Below are positions 47,497 to 59,932 of a stretch of 64,000 nt of DNA, piece by piece. Every line of letters begins with the position of its first letter. Within the stretch, counting starts at the first letter, position 1. Source of the stretch: Chaetorhynchus papuensis (lineage: Eukaryota > Chordata > Aves > Passeriformes > Rhipiduridae); NCBI GenBank assembly GCA_013396525.1, contig VWYX01000718.1, positions 121,556 to 185,555 of the forward strand, given 5' to 3'. Both the position numbers and the translations under genes were made by a program. The notes under the pieces are model-generated. The model worked only from the letters and a program-made list of their open reading frames with translations, searched no databases and was not told the origin of the DNA.

Positions 47497-50400
47497 CACC
47501 AAGAATAACGAGGTCTCATAGAAGATTTCCACTTCTTTCATAATCTTCCATCTTCTGGAACAGGATGATGTTCCCACAGCCTGGTTTCCCACAACCTCTG
47601 TCTCACCTGAGGCATTTCATTGTGGGCCCATCCTTTTCTGAGTGTGTCAAACCCATACCTACAACCCCCTCCTTTTGCAGCAATTTCTCTGCCAGTCCTG
47701 CAGCTGAACTCCCATCATTCCACTGGATCAAGCAGATGATTTTTCTGCATTTTCTATTTAATTAAATTGCAGGGAAAATTAATGCAAGGTATAAAAGAAC
47801 GTGCAGGAACAAGATGAACAATAATTCTCATTGTGCAGTTTTACTCGTATTTTATATTGTTGCCTGGCACTCACTGATTGTGTCTTGAGTCAAGAAACAG
47901 ATGAATCTTCACCTCACATTTTTCCTCTCCTTATTTTTTATGATACTCTGTTCTTTCCAGGACAGTAAGTAGGAATAATTTATTGCCTAATTTTTTTGCT
48001 GGATATTCAAATAATTCCTCACTGTATATGTGGCAGAACAAACAAACATCTCATCATTAGTACATTTTTTAAACTTTTTTTTTGGGGGGGCGGGGTGTGT
48101 GCTCATTGTAGATAGACATGAAAAGTCAAAGGGTTTATTTTATTATTTTTTTGTTTTGTTTTTTGTTTTATTTTTTATTTTATTTTTTATTTTATTTATT
48201 TTATCATTTCATTTCATTTTATTTCTTTTCATTTTATTTCATTTCATTTCATTTTATTGTATTTTATTTTTTCTTTATTTTCATTTTTACTGCCATCTCG
48301 ACTTTCACACAACAAATTAAGACTGTGAAACACAGGGGCAGATTATTTCCTCTGGGAGTTAGGGAGCTAAGGATATCTTATCATTTTCAAAATCAAATTC
48401 TCTGGCTTCCATGGTGTTATGACAACACAAGATAATTGTTACTTGTTATTCAAGGGCCAGAATATACTTACAATCTCTTCCCTGGATTTCCTCCATAAAC
48501 TAAAACTCCTCTTTTCTGAACAGCCACGTAAGTATTTTGATTATTGGTGATACCTTACCAATTGAACCAGAATAAAAATCGAAATTGCCATTAGCACAAT
48601 AATTTCAGCTTCTGTTTAGATGAGAATTTTTTAGTGCTCCAGTTCTAACAAATAAAAACAGCAGTACAGGTGGAAAAAAGCTTTTGATAAAACTCTTCTC
48701 ACAAATGGAGATGTTTTTGAACAGACTTTGAATCAAATCAGAATCAACAATAATTTTTTTAATGACTTTGTGGTTTGAGTGATATATCAAAGTATGTAAA
48801 ACAATAGCAATCTCTGACATGAGTAGCAACAGCCGCTTTAGGGAGGATAATTTACATTCTTCTGGGGAATGTGTAAATCCAGGTGGAAAAATCTACGGAA
48901 AAATCAACCAAACAGGTTGTTCTAGCATGTAGATAATCTGTATGAATGAAGTGCCTGCTTTCAAAGATAATTGCATCGATAAAGAAAAATAAAATTACCT
49001 TCTTTTTATTTATAATAGAATTGTACTCCTTGTTGAATGCTAAGAGCAGACTTATGTCTGTGAGAACATGTTTAAATACATACTGCAGTTCTAGGCTGAA
49101 ACTTTGCGGTTTTGTGCTGGGAGCCTGAGAGACTGGCAAACAAAAGGATTGAAATAAGTTTTATTTTCCTATTTCTGCTGCCCCTGAATGGGGCAATGCT
49201 ATTAGCAGAGATAATAACACCTTTAAATGAGCTGGAATTTATTTGGTTCACAAAATCATACGGGGAAGATTGACAGCATCCCAAACAGCAGCAGCCAGGG
49301 AGGATGTGGCTGCAGTATTGACAGAAGTGATTTTTCGGGTAATGAAGAAGGTTCTGTGATTGAGTTCCCTGAAGCACACCCTGCCTGCCGTGGGCACTTA
49401 CTGGATATTGTCACCCTTCTGTGGCACATGAGAGCTTCCCTTTTTCCAGAAGCAGGATCAATAGGATTAGGGGATTTGTGCTCAAAGCTTGCCTGTGGCT
49501 CCTTGTTAAGCATGTCGTGTGCTTTATAGCTGCCTTTGACTGGCTTCCTGCACTGTGCCATGGTATTAATCACCTAAATAATGTTCCTCCAGCCTGCTGG
49601 CTTGGGCAGGGTTTTCAGTAGTCTAAAAAATACTGTATTCAAAAAAGAGTCAGAAGTCAGACTCTGCAAGTCATGTTTGGAATTTTAAATAGGCTGTTCC
49701 TCAGGATTTCTGAGTCCTCTTCAACTTTCCTAGAAGCTGGCGATGCTCACAATTATTTATTTTCGTATTGGAAATAAATTGACTGTGGGAGTTCAGCAGA
49801 GGCCCCACTGCCTCTGTGTGTCCATCAGGGTGGGTCAGCAGGGCCAGAGGGGTGACCCAGCCAGGCAGACACCTCCAGGCAGCCGGGCAGGGAATGGTTT
49901 CGCTGGCTCCTTGCAGCTCCTCCAACACCCATCCCACCCAACACTACTTGGGCAAGCCAGGTCTGCTTTGCAAGGAGTGATTTGCATGGATGGTAAAGCC
50001 TGACCTGTGTGCTCCAGTTTGATGGGCTTCCACTGAAGTGTGGAACTCAGATTTTGTCTCTGCTCATTGTTGTTGCTGGTGGCGTGGGCTGGGAAAACAC
50101 CACAAGAAAAAGAGGTGATTATGGAGGGAGCTGAGGAGGAATCCAGTCCTTTGCAGAGCCCTACATGAGGCACATAAAATGCCAGCTTTGAGGGATGGCG
50201 CATAACATTTCACTGCCCCATTCGACAGCAAGCAAAGAACACTGCGGTTTATCCTCCCCACTTTAACCCAATTTATAACTCCTGTTCCATGTGCGCTCCC
50301 AGCTTGTGGAGAGAGGCTGTTGAGGCACACAGCTCCATCTTCCTGCACATGAAGGGGCTTGTGGAAGGGCAGAGGGGCCAGCTGAACCTGGAGCTGGACA
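47497..50400. other. Single-copy stretch with a long T-rich tract
   Basis: No gene recognised. The T-rich tract at 48134-48290 is the main feature. Overlapping open frames at 48852-50203 are short and unsupported. Confidence 0.5.
48134..48290. repeat. T-rich (TTTTA/TTTCA)n microsatellite
   Basis: About 157 bases consist almost only of TTTTA, TTTCA and TTTTG units with an all-pyrimidine bias. The open frames across it encode only F, Y, H, I, L and S and are artefacts. A G-rich run (48086-48098) lies about 35 bp to its left. Confidence 0.92.
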
Positions 50401-50406
50401 CACCGG

Positions 50407-50794
50407 TGTAGGGTTACGCCATGGGTATTATAAAAACCAGGCCTGGAAGGCCTAGAATAGGCCTCTTCCCTAGGCCCACAGGTAACCATGGAAACACATC
50501 CAGGTCACCTGAGATGGGCTGGAAAAGGGAATTATGGGTTTGTGGCCTTCTTGACCAGTTGTGTGGGAAGATTGTGCTTTGTGACCTTATAGGGTATTGT
50601 TTACCTATTACCATAATAGGTAACATCTAGGCAATACCCCAGGTGACTGGGGGACACTCTGGGATTTATCATTCCTGTTTCTATGAGGTGATATCCTGTT
50701 TGTGGGCTGGTATTTAGGTAATGGTCACTGTGCAATAAACGTCTTTGCACTTCTCCATCTTGTGTGAAGTCAATACCCCAGCATGAATACTGCA
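50407..50794 (+). mobile_element. Solo LTR, family Q, inverted copy
   Basis: A 388-bp element starts TGTAGGGTTACG and ends GAATACTGCA, with AATAAA at 50734-50739. Flanks CACCGG (50401-50406) and CACCAG (50795-50800) match at five of six bases. It is the reverse complement of 40624-41012 at about 93% by eye. The opposite orientation rules out a single provirus between the two. Confidence 0.85.
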
Positions 50795-50800
50795 CACCAG

Positions 50801-53800
50801 GACACCCCCATCCCCACCCCCATCCCTACAGGAAGAAAAGAGGGGGGAAAAGGAATTTTATTACTTGTGAGGTAAATTTTTCAAAGGTTTTCTATTGAGG
50901 AGTTCAGAAAAAAAAAAAGATGAAGCTCACCTGTAGCTTTGCAATTGAGTAGTTCATTACGGAGCTAATTAGATGAAGTGCTTGATCAGTGATGGGTAAA
51001 ATATGTCAGAACTTATCTGAGCACTGGTTTAAGAACAGGCTTATCCTTCTCCGAAGATGGAACAGAAATAGACTCCAAAGCAGAACGAGCTGTTTCTCAG
51101 GAGAATTTGGCTTAAGAAGTTTGCTATTAAGGAAAGAAATTTAACTCAAGTTTATTGTTTTGGAGCTGCATTAGTGGGCAGGAATTAAGCTTTGTCATGC
51201 TGTCCATGGAGAGGAAAAAGCACATAAAGGAGCCCAGGAGGACAAGGACTGCATAGGGCAGTTTTGTTGAAACTCAGTGTGTGTGGATTTGAATATTTGG
51301 GACTTGAACAGAGACAGGTAATAGTGGCTGAAATTGCAATAGGAATGGACATTGGTGCTAGCTCAGTGAAAATAAATGTACTGGAAAAACTGGGCTTGAG
51401 AAAAATCCTGGGTATATATACATCCTCAGCTATTTTATAGAGGACAAAAGGACAGAGGAGCCATTGAGAGGAGTGAGTTATCTGTCTGCTAAAGGATTAA
51501 ACTTTCCCTGATGTTCCTAGCCTAGCAAACTGCAATGACTTTTGCAATGATACTGTTCAGCTGCAAAAATGGTCAGCTAAAGAGGGGAAAAAAACATTTT
51601 TCCTAAACCTGTCAAACAGGCATTTAACAAGAAGCTCTAAGGTTACTTTTTAAAGGACACAATCAACCATTTTGGAAATGTGAGACCATTTTGGAAAAAA
51701 AAAAAATTAAAGAATTTTATATTCACAATCAAGTACAGATATTCATCCAGGGAGTTACACAGAACAGATTACAGATTGCAAATACTTTTCTAATTAATTC
51801 TCTGTTGGTTACCTGATGCCCAAGTTGAAGGGATGACTTCAGTTGTGCTACAACAGCAGCAGTGATGGTCAAATTAAAGTTTAGCACCGTGAGAGAAGTA
51901 GTATTGATTGGAAGGTGTAAACAGGCAGTAGCACTGATAATAATAAGATATTTTTTAATTATTATAATCTCTGCTTGGGAAAAAAATTGATATCAATATT
52001 GGAGGAAAAGCAGAACAGATGGAGTACATGTGTGGCTCGACCACACATGATTCAAAATCTGTTCCTAAGTCCAGATGTGAATAACTGGAGATATAAAATT
52101 TCACTGTAGAAATTAGGAGGAGAAATAAGGAGAATATTCCTTTTTTTTTATAAAAGAGTACTAGGTAAGAAAGTTTGAGTTTGGATACCAAAAGTCATAG
52201 CCAAGTTTATCAGCTATGATAGTAAGAAAAACTGACGAATTTATTATTTGATTGTGGTTCATCTGGATGCATTTATCAAAGAGAAATCACCACAAAATGT
52301 TTTATAAATTCTTCTTTTGAAGAGCATTGAGGGGGAAATCCCTCACTGTAATTTAGCAGGGCATTTACGAAATCACTTTATATATAATAAAATATTCCAA
52401 AGATTACTCTGTCTAATTCAACCCAAAACCACAAAGGACTAATCAGTAAGATCAGGAAGTGATAAATTGTGAGCAGCTCTGGATCCTCTGACAGAGGGCA
52501 AATATGAACGGGAATACTTTGGGAATTGGAGGTCTAAATGCAGGTGCACAAAAGATCAGGTTCCCTGATTTCCATTATAAACTATTTGAAAGAAGAAATG
52601 TGTTGTAAGGCAAAGAAATACGGTGAGGAAACAAATCCCAGGCAGGGTGGTCAATACAAAGGGCAGGGCAGTAACAACAACCCACTAGAGAGGAGGTTAT
52701 GTCTCACATTATTAATGAATAATGTTGAAAAATTTGATGTTTTAGTGGAGAGAAGCCTGGAAAAGTTCAGGTGACAGTGCAATAAGGAAACTTAATATGA
52801 ATGTCTGCAAAGCTTCTCTGGAAATGTAAAAAGACAAACCTTCCTGTGAATTTAATAGGCATTTTTGTTTTCTGCCATAACCTTATTTTTAGCTCATAAT
52901 CAGAAAATTACTCTTCTTTTTCAACTAGAGTATCCATCTAAAATAGGGAAATGTGTGAAGGGTGTGAATCAAAACCAGTGATTTTTATTCTTTAAACTTG
53001 AAAGCCCATTCTCTGAGTTATGGCTGTTGCATTACAGTATAAGTAACAAAACTAATTCAGGAAAGAAAAATAGATCTCATCTGAGTATAGATTTTTGCCT
53101 ATCATGAATCTTTACTTCATTTATTAATATTTTTTACAGAAATAAACATCATTACAATTCTGAGAAATACTATTTATGTTATTGTGGAAAGGGAGTTAAA
53201 AATAATAAATCGATAGAAGAAAAACTAAAGTAAAAAATGAAAAATTCTTCTCGAAGTGAAGGCAAAATGTAGTAGCACCAATCTTCTTTATTCTTAGATA
53301 TTTTCCATGAGTTGAAGTCACTGATCATTACACACGTGTAACCAAAGGGAGAGATGTGGCTCAAATTCCTATTTGGAGCCAATAATTTACAGAAGTGTTT
53401 AGTGCCACTTTCTTGGTAAATCCAAACATAAAGAGCAAGAGGGAAGGTTACTGTTGATTTGCTATTCACTGTTCTCAGATTAACTTCCTCTGTCTTTCCT
53501 TGGACTGTCCCATTCCTGATGGAGTTTGCTTTTTTTAAACTGGGATTTTTTTCCCCATAGTGTAAGAGAGCAAAAAAGAAATTTAATCTGAGACACCTCT
53601 GTCTCCTGTATGGAGGAACACAAATACAGCCCTGAATAGGTTTTTTCCCATTGTTGGATCATTCATTGGAAAACTTTCGTATATAAACAGAGAGATAATT
53701 AAAAAAAAATCCCAAACCTTGTGATTAATCTTCTCAGAGTAATAATCTTCTGAGTTTCCAGGTCTTTTCTGTTTAACATTTGAACAGGAACCCTCCAAAC

Positions 53801-55414
53801 TGCATTTTGGTACTTCTCTACATTTTGATATTTATTTTCCATACCTGTCACCATTTTCCCACTAATTCTACTACATTCTTACATTTGTTATTTCTTGTGT
53901 CCATGGCAATTATGAAAAATGTTTGATAAAAGGTGGTTTTCTCCTAACAGAACGAGATTATATTTTTTTCTTAAAAGAATATTGTCTGTCCATTTCATTT
54001 ACTTATCTTAATGACTTTGGGATGTTCTAAAATCTCAGGCACCATTTCATATTGCAAAAGCAACTTGTGTTCCTAAGAGACCATCCTGGAGGAACATGAA
54101 GAATGGAAAACAACCAACTTAAACATTAATTCCGTTCCTTCGAAACCCAGTCTTGAAATTCCAGATATTTTTCCCCATCCCTTCATTAGCAAACAGAGAG
54201 TTCACACAGCAGTTGAGTAGGCAATTTCTGCCTATGGCCATTTTACAGCTTTAAATGTTCGTGTTACTAAAAGCTCCTTAAATAAATTAATATATAAATC
54301 AGTTAATTAATAGGATGTTCAAGCTAGATTTCAGTACCCAAGTAATTTAAGAGCCTTTTCATGCACTTCCACTTAAAATGTTCTAAAATCTGGGACTTGT
54401 CAGCTTTGTCCCCAGACATTTTACTGAAGCTCCTTATCTAAATCTCATTATTAATATTTCTGCAGGGTTGTTTTCTGTCATCCTAAATGCATTTTCTCTC
54501 CATTGCCATCACTTTTTTCAGCATTCCTGGGACAGATCTTCAGCACTGAGGATGTAGCACTGTGAAGGTTTTGCTCACACTTTCAGTGGAAGTTGTGCTG
54601 AACATCAAACAGAAAAAGAAAAATATCTGTAATTACCAAGAAAAGGTTGTAGGTACTTTGCTTATAAATCGTAATTCCATGCTTTTAAGGACTTCTGGTT
54701 CTAGGTGAGGATGTGAGCATTAGAACTTTAAAAATCATAATTATAGCAGAAATTCTCAAAGTACTGCTGTTTGACAAGACACTTTTAAATTGGATTTGAA
54801 GTGTTTTTTGTGAAGATTAGTACTGAACATATGCAAACAAACGAGCAATATCTCCTACCCTTTCATTCTATTTTGTAATTATTTTTGGACCAACAACCAA
54901 TGACAGGCTTTTTTTTTTCCCCTCACACGAAAAAACATTGCATTAATCATGGTGTAGAAACTCCTACAAGGTGTGACACCTGTGAGGAGGATGGGAAATG
55001 CAGCAGCAGCTGTCCACAAACGCCCAAAGCCTGTTGAAATTAAGTGCCCTGTTATAAAACACAGAAATCTATAAGTACACAAACACCAATTTCTCTCAGA
55101 AAGAAGCATTTCCGTGACCCTGCAGCACTTGCCATCCACCTGAGTTTCAGAGCAGCAGTGGAAGAGGAGAAATAAATCACCACAACAACCTTTTGCTGAG
55201 ACAATTAGCAGGCTGGCCATGACTCATTGAATAGTGTGAGATAATTAATTTTTATTAGAGGCAGGGGATTTCATGCAAAATAAGAATAACATTGCAGCTG
55301 AACGGATAGACTCAGGGTGTTTCTATGACTAGCACAAAAGTTCTAGGGTATGCAGTGATTTTTTTAATACTTTTTTTTTATGTATATAAGGAAAAGGAGC
55401 ACAGAGGGAAGAAT
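50801..55414. other. Long single-copy AT-rich stretch
   Basis: About 4.6 kb with no repeat or gene recognised. Open frames are 113 aa or less and lack any familiar pattern. Confidence 0.5.
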
Positions 55415-55560
55415 AGAGTCACAGAATCATGGAATGGTCTGGGTCGGAAGGAACCTCTTTGATCATACCCTTCCAATCCCCTCTTGTGGTCAGGGACAAT
55501 TTTCACTGGATCTGGTTGCTCAGAGCTCCATTCAACCTGCCCTTGAATCCTTCCAGGTGT
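55415..55560 (-). mobile_element. CR1 LINE 3' end, antisense
   Basis: AGAGTCACAGAATCATGGAA, GGTCGGAAGGAACCTCTTTG and TTGAATCCTTCCAGGTGTCC are the antisense CR1 3' end. It is more diverged than the 4476 and 26711 copies, so probably older. Confidence 0.85.
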
Positions 55561-55561
55561 C

Positions 55562-55654
55562 CATTTTATACACACACCCAATTATTCCTTCATTTTATAC
55601 ACACCCAAACATGTGTATATATATACATACATATATATGTATATATATACACAC
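55562..55654. repeat. Tandem piece plus palindromic TA/CA tract
   Basis: CATTTTATACACAC occurs at about 55562 and 55591, then 55612-55654 is a nearly self-complementary TGTATATATA...TATATACACA tract, able to form a hairpin or cruciform. Confidence 0.75.
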
Positions 55655-57724
55655 TAAAGCATTAACAGATATACACAGAATAAAAAAATCACAGGGCTCA
55701 TGGCCTCACTGACCCCCAGGCAGAAATCCCCTTTTTCAGAGTTTTTTGGAGCTCTAGGGTTTCGCTCCAGAAATATAATTTTTCCAACCTGCATTTGATT
55801 TTCACTCTCGTGCTTTGCCTCGTTACTGAAAGCTGTCACACTGAAACAGCAAGGATGGAACACCAGAAATCACCTTTTGCTCTGACATCAGAGAGCAGAG
55901 ATTTTGTTCAGATGTGTCACAAACAGCGACTCAAATTCCATCCCCTCCCAGGTCTCAGGAGCAGCTCTGGAAGAGCCCACAAAATGCCTTGGAGCCTTCC
56001 CACGCTTTCCAAGCTGGGCTGGCCCTGGTGAAATACACAGCGTTTTAGTAGAATTTAGAAGAATTTTAGTTTGAAGCAGACTCCATTAATGTTACTTCTT
56101 GTTTGAAATATATGTTGTTAGTGCTGTACCCACCTATTTTTGTATTTCTACCAGGGAAAATGTGATTATCATAGTAATTATGCCATAAAACCTTTAAAAC
56201 TTATGTACTTTTACAACTTTTATAACCATCTAAAAGGGCATTTTCTTCAAAACAAAGCAGTCAAATCTTGCCATGTAAATATTCTGGGATAGACCTTTGT
56301 GTTCCAGGGCTTGTTTTGTTTTGTTTTTACATAGTTACTTTAATATTAAAAAAAAATTTGAAATAATGCACTTTGGGATATGTCCACCTCTATCCCACCC
56401 ACACATCCAGCAGAAGCTCCAAACAAATTAGATTCACATTTTAAAAAAATACTTTAAAAGCCCTACTGGAATCTAATACAGTTATGGAATAATTTATGGA
56501 GAAGGGAGTAGTTAGCAGCTCTTATGCGTTTGAGTAGCTAATTATTAGTTATCTGTAAAATTGGGAAACACTTTTTTTTAATTTGAAATTATTTAACTTT
56601 ATGAAGTTATGTTCTTAAATAACATCAAAAGTAGAACTTGTCCACTTTTTCTAGTCAGTATTTAATATCTGCATCTCTGTGCTCTGATCAGAGCTCCAGA
56701 TAAGGCTTTCCTGCAGGGAATTAATGCAGTTTCACTAACAGACATTTATCCATACCTTACGTTAGACAAATAGTAGAATACTGCTGCATTTCTATTTCTT
56801 TCCCAAGGGGAGCCATTTTAAAGATTTATACTTTACCACCTCCTTCTTTTATTGTGTTCATGCTAAAAAACACTTCTCACTTCTTCTTCCTACTGTGCTC
56901 AACCCAATCAGTGTCAATGCACCATAAGATCTCAAAAACTCTATGGGATGGGCAGAATAGCTGTTATATCTTAGTTAAAATAATAGAAAACTTTAAGTAT
57001 TTGAATATTAATATAAATTGTTTTAATTAATAATTGTTATTAATAATTATTAATTATTTTAGTAATTAATTATTTAAAGGGAGGAGTTAGAAAAAGTACC
57101 TCTTTCCTTGCATCCTCATATTCCCCCCTGAAGAAAGAATAAGGATTCTGAAAGCTTTATAAATAATACCAAAGGAAATGGAATATACAGGAATTGTGCG
57201 TTGTTGCCACACACTAATTGCTACAGCTAATTAATCACATTAGTAGAACAGTGGCTTCCTTTCCTCCTGAAGTTGTGGTGAGTGTTCCCCTGGCCCCATC
57301 AGTGCATTTGCCGTGGCACAGGGCACCCAGGGAATGTTGCACCTGTGTCCCAGCTCAGCCCTGGTTTGGTGCTGTGCTGGGTGCCCTGGGCAGGTGTCCC
57401 GTGCCCACTCAGGTGCTCTGAATTCCCCCGATGAGGCGGAGGGAAACCTCCTCCAGAAAAGCTTGCAGGGGAGACTAAAACCAGAGAGATCCCTAACAAT
57501 CACCTCCCCAGGTAGAACAGCCTTGTGGACGATTCATTTATTACTAATTAAAGAAGATTTAGATGGTGAGAGAAGAGGCAAACCCAAAAATGCCTTCCCT
57601 CCACCTCCTTTTCCCGGGCTCCATTCCAGTCTTTGTTCCCAGCTCCTCCAGGGGGTTGGCTCAGAGGGACTTTGGTCACTCCAGGGCAGCTGCTGCTCCC
57701 TTCTCGTGCCTTCCCCTGCTCCAG
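55655..57724. other. Single-copy stretch, AT-rich then GC-rich
   Basis: No gene recognised. A TAATTA-rich run lies at 57010-57075. GC content rises sharply from about 57240. Confidence 0.5.
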
Positions 57725-57868
57725 CACGGATCCTTGTGTGTGTTGCAGCCCTTCAGGATAAAGCTGCTCTGAAATGGGCTCTCCAGGGGCTGCAGATCCT
57801 CGGGACACATCCCCTCCCCTGGGACGCGGTGTGGGTGTCTCTCCAGTGGCTCCTTCCACAGGCAGCAG
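57725..57868 (+). other. Candidate exon (splice signals only)
   Basis: A near-perfect donor CAG|GTAAGT lies at 57866-57873. Upstream are a pyrimidine-rich run (57691-57720) ending CCAG at 57724 and a second possible acceptor TTGCAG at 57748, giving 144 or 120 nt, both multiples of 3. The interval lies inside a 243-aa plus frame (57313-58044). The peptide is leucine- and tryptophan-rich with no domain I recognise, and minus-strand frames overlap it. It could be a noncoding-RNA exon, a lineage-specific exon or chance in GC-rich DNA. Confidence 0.2.
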
Positions 57869-59294
57869 GTAAGTGTGCCACAATAATCCTCTGCACAGGC
57901 TACAGGAATGTCCACTCCTGCACCTTATTCCCACCTCAGTGCCCTCCAGACTGTTTATTTCCTCACTTTTTGAGTGCTTTTTCACTTTTCTTAGCTGTGT
58001 TTTCCCAAATTTATCACTGCCTGTGTTCACTGTCCCCGTTGTGACACCTCGATGTTGTCATCAGATGGATGTCATGGATGCGGGTATTTCTCCTGAAAAT
58101 ACTGGGGGGGGTTAAGTATTTTGGGGAAGCTTAAAATTCCTCTGGTACATCAAATCCAATCATCTGGAGCTTAGAGGTTTTTGAAGGCTATAACTCGTGG
58201 TTTGAAAAGGAAAAGTATTATCTTTTATTCTTGTGTAATTGCAGTGATTTCAGTCTGTGATGGTGCTGGTCTTACCTGCTGTAGATTTGATTAACAGGAG
58301 GAAGTGGGGTTGTTGTATAAGTGGTACTTCATGGCTTTATCAATTCACGTATTTTCAATCTCAAAAGGACTCAAAACCAACATTGTAGCGTGGTGTTTTA
58401 TTAAATTTTAGTCCCTTAGCAATGTTTTTACATGAATACTGATTTCATCTGATATCTAAAGGCAGGACTCGTCGGCAGGACTCAGCAGTGAGTAGATTCA
58501 GGTGTGGGAAAGTTTTGTTAGGCAATTTCTCACTTGATGAGGGAGGGGCGTGGGCTGCCAGATACCATCGTAGCTGAAGCATTTTCTTGTCTGCCTTCAG
58601 GAGAGAATACACTTTGTTGGGACCAAAATGATCTCTTGGGTTTTTTTTATTCTTTCCACCGGCTCTTTCAGTAATAATGCTGTTTTCCACATAACATTGG
58701 CTTTGTTATTCTCCTCCCCCCTCACAAAATCTCTCAGCAGTGTCCTTAATTGCCTCCTGACATTCCTGGTGTGGCCCTTCACACACTCCTATAGACAGCA
58801 TGGCTCATGGAGCTTAATGAGACTAAGTTCATTAAATTAATCCGAGTAATTAACAAACTTGCTGCTTACTTCTCAGTTGTCTAATTTTTGACACTCTTGG
58901 CAATTGGCTTCCAGTGGAAGCAGAATTGCATCCAAAAAACCCATAAAAATGAAAAATAAATTCATCTTCATTAGAATTAGAGTATTGAATTTAAAACCTT
59001 TTGCTGATGCTTACTGACTTAGTATGGGTGTTTTCCCCAAGGAAAATAAACCAGTAAGGAGAGAGGTCACTACAGGAGCTTTTGTTCCTATACACCTGTG
59101 TTTGAAACAGGTTTTGGATATAATGTAATTCCCTGAGTCCCTCTGATCCATCAGAATACACCTTTGGGCTCCATGGGAAGACCGAGTGGAGAGGGTGGGA
59201 GGCAATCCCTAACTCCACTAGCAACCTGAGCACTACTAAAGATAGCAGTAAACTCAATCCTATCACATCGGGAGTTTAAACTAAGCTTGTACCA
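57869..59294. other. Single-copy stretch before the second gap
   Basis: No gene recognised. The part at 58790-58930 is dense in TAAT/TTAAT cores and could be regulatory. Confidence 0.45.
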
Positions 59295-59884
59295 NNNNNN
59301 NNNNNNNNNNNNNNNNNNNNNNNNNNNNNNNNNNNNNNNNNNNNNNNNNNNNNNNNNNNNNNNNNNNNNNNNNNNNNNNNNNNNNNNNNNNNNNNNNNNN
59401 NNNNNNNNNNNNNNNNNNNNNNNNNNNNNNNNNNNNNNNNNNNNNNNNNNNNNNNNNNNNNNNNNNNNNNNNNNNNNNNNNNNNNNNNNNNNNNNNNNNN
59501 NNNNNNNNNNNNNNNNNNNNNNNNNNNNNNNNNNNNNNNNNNNNNNNNNNNNNNNNNNNNNNNNNNNNNNNNNNNNNNNNNNNNNNNNNNNNNNNNNNNN
59601 NNNNNNNNNNNNNNNNNNNNNNNNNNNNNNNNNNNNNNNNNNNNNNNNNNNNNNNNNNNNNNNNNNNNNNNNNNNNNNNNNNNNNNNNNNNNNNNNNNNN
59701 NNNNNNNNNNNNNNNNNNNNNNNNNNNNNNNNNNNNNNNNNNNNNNNNNNNNNNNNNNNNNNNNNNNNNNNNNNNNNNNNNNNNNNNNNNNNNNNNNNNN
59801 NNNNNNNNNNNNNNNNNNNNNNNNNNNNNNNNNNNNNNNNNNNNNNNNNNNNNNNNNNNNNNNNNNNNNNNNNNNNNNNNNNNN
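59295..59884. other. Assembly gap (N run, 590 bases)
   Basis: All N. The right edge is a pyrimidine repeat, which probably caused the assembly break. Open frames across it are artefacts. Confidence 0.99.
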
Positions 59885-59932
59885 TCTCTCTCTCTCTCTC
59901 TTTTTCTCTCTCTTTTTTTTCTTTTTTCTCTT
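59885..59932. repeat. (TC)n pyrimidine tract at gap edge
   Basis: TCTCTC runs interspersed with T runs directly follow the N block. Its full length is unknown because the left part is in the gap. Confidence 0.9.

Noticed and set aside
40624..50794. Family Q pair as the two ends of one provirus
   Set aside because: The LTRs are inverted relative to each other, have different flanks, and no retroviral genes lie between them.
57313..58044. A 243-aa plus frame taken as a whole gene
   Set aside because: No recognised domain, several overlapping minus frames in the same GC-rich patch, and an internal splice-donor-like site. Only the short candidate exon is kept, at low confidence.
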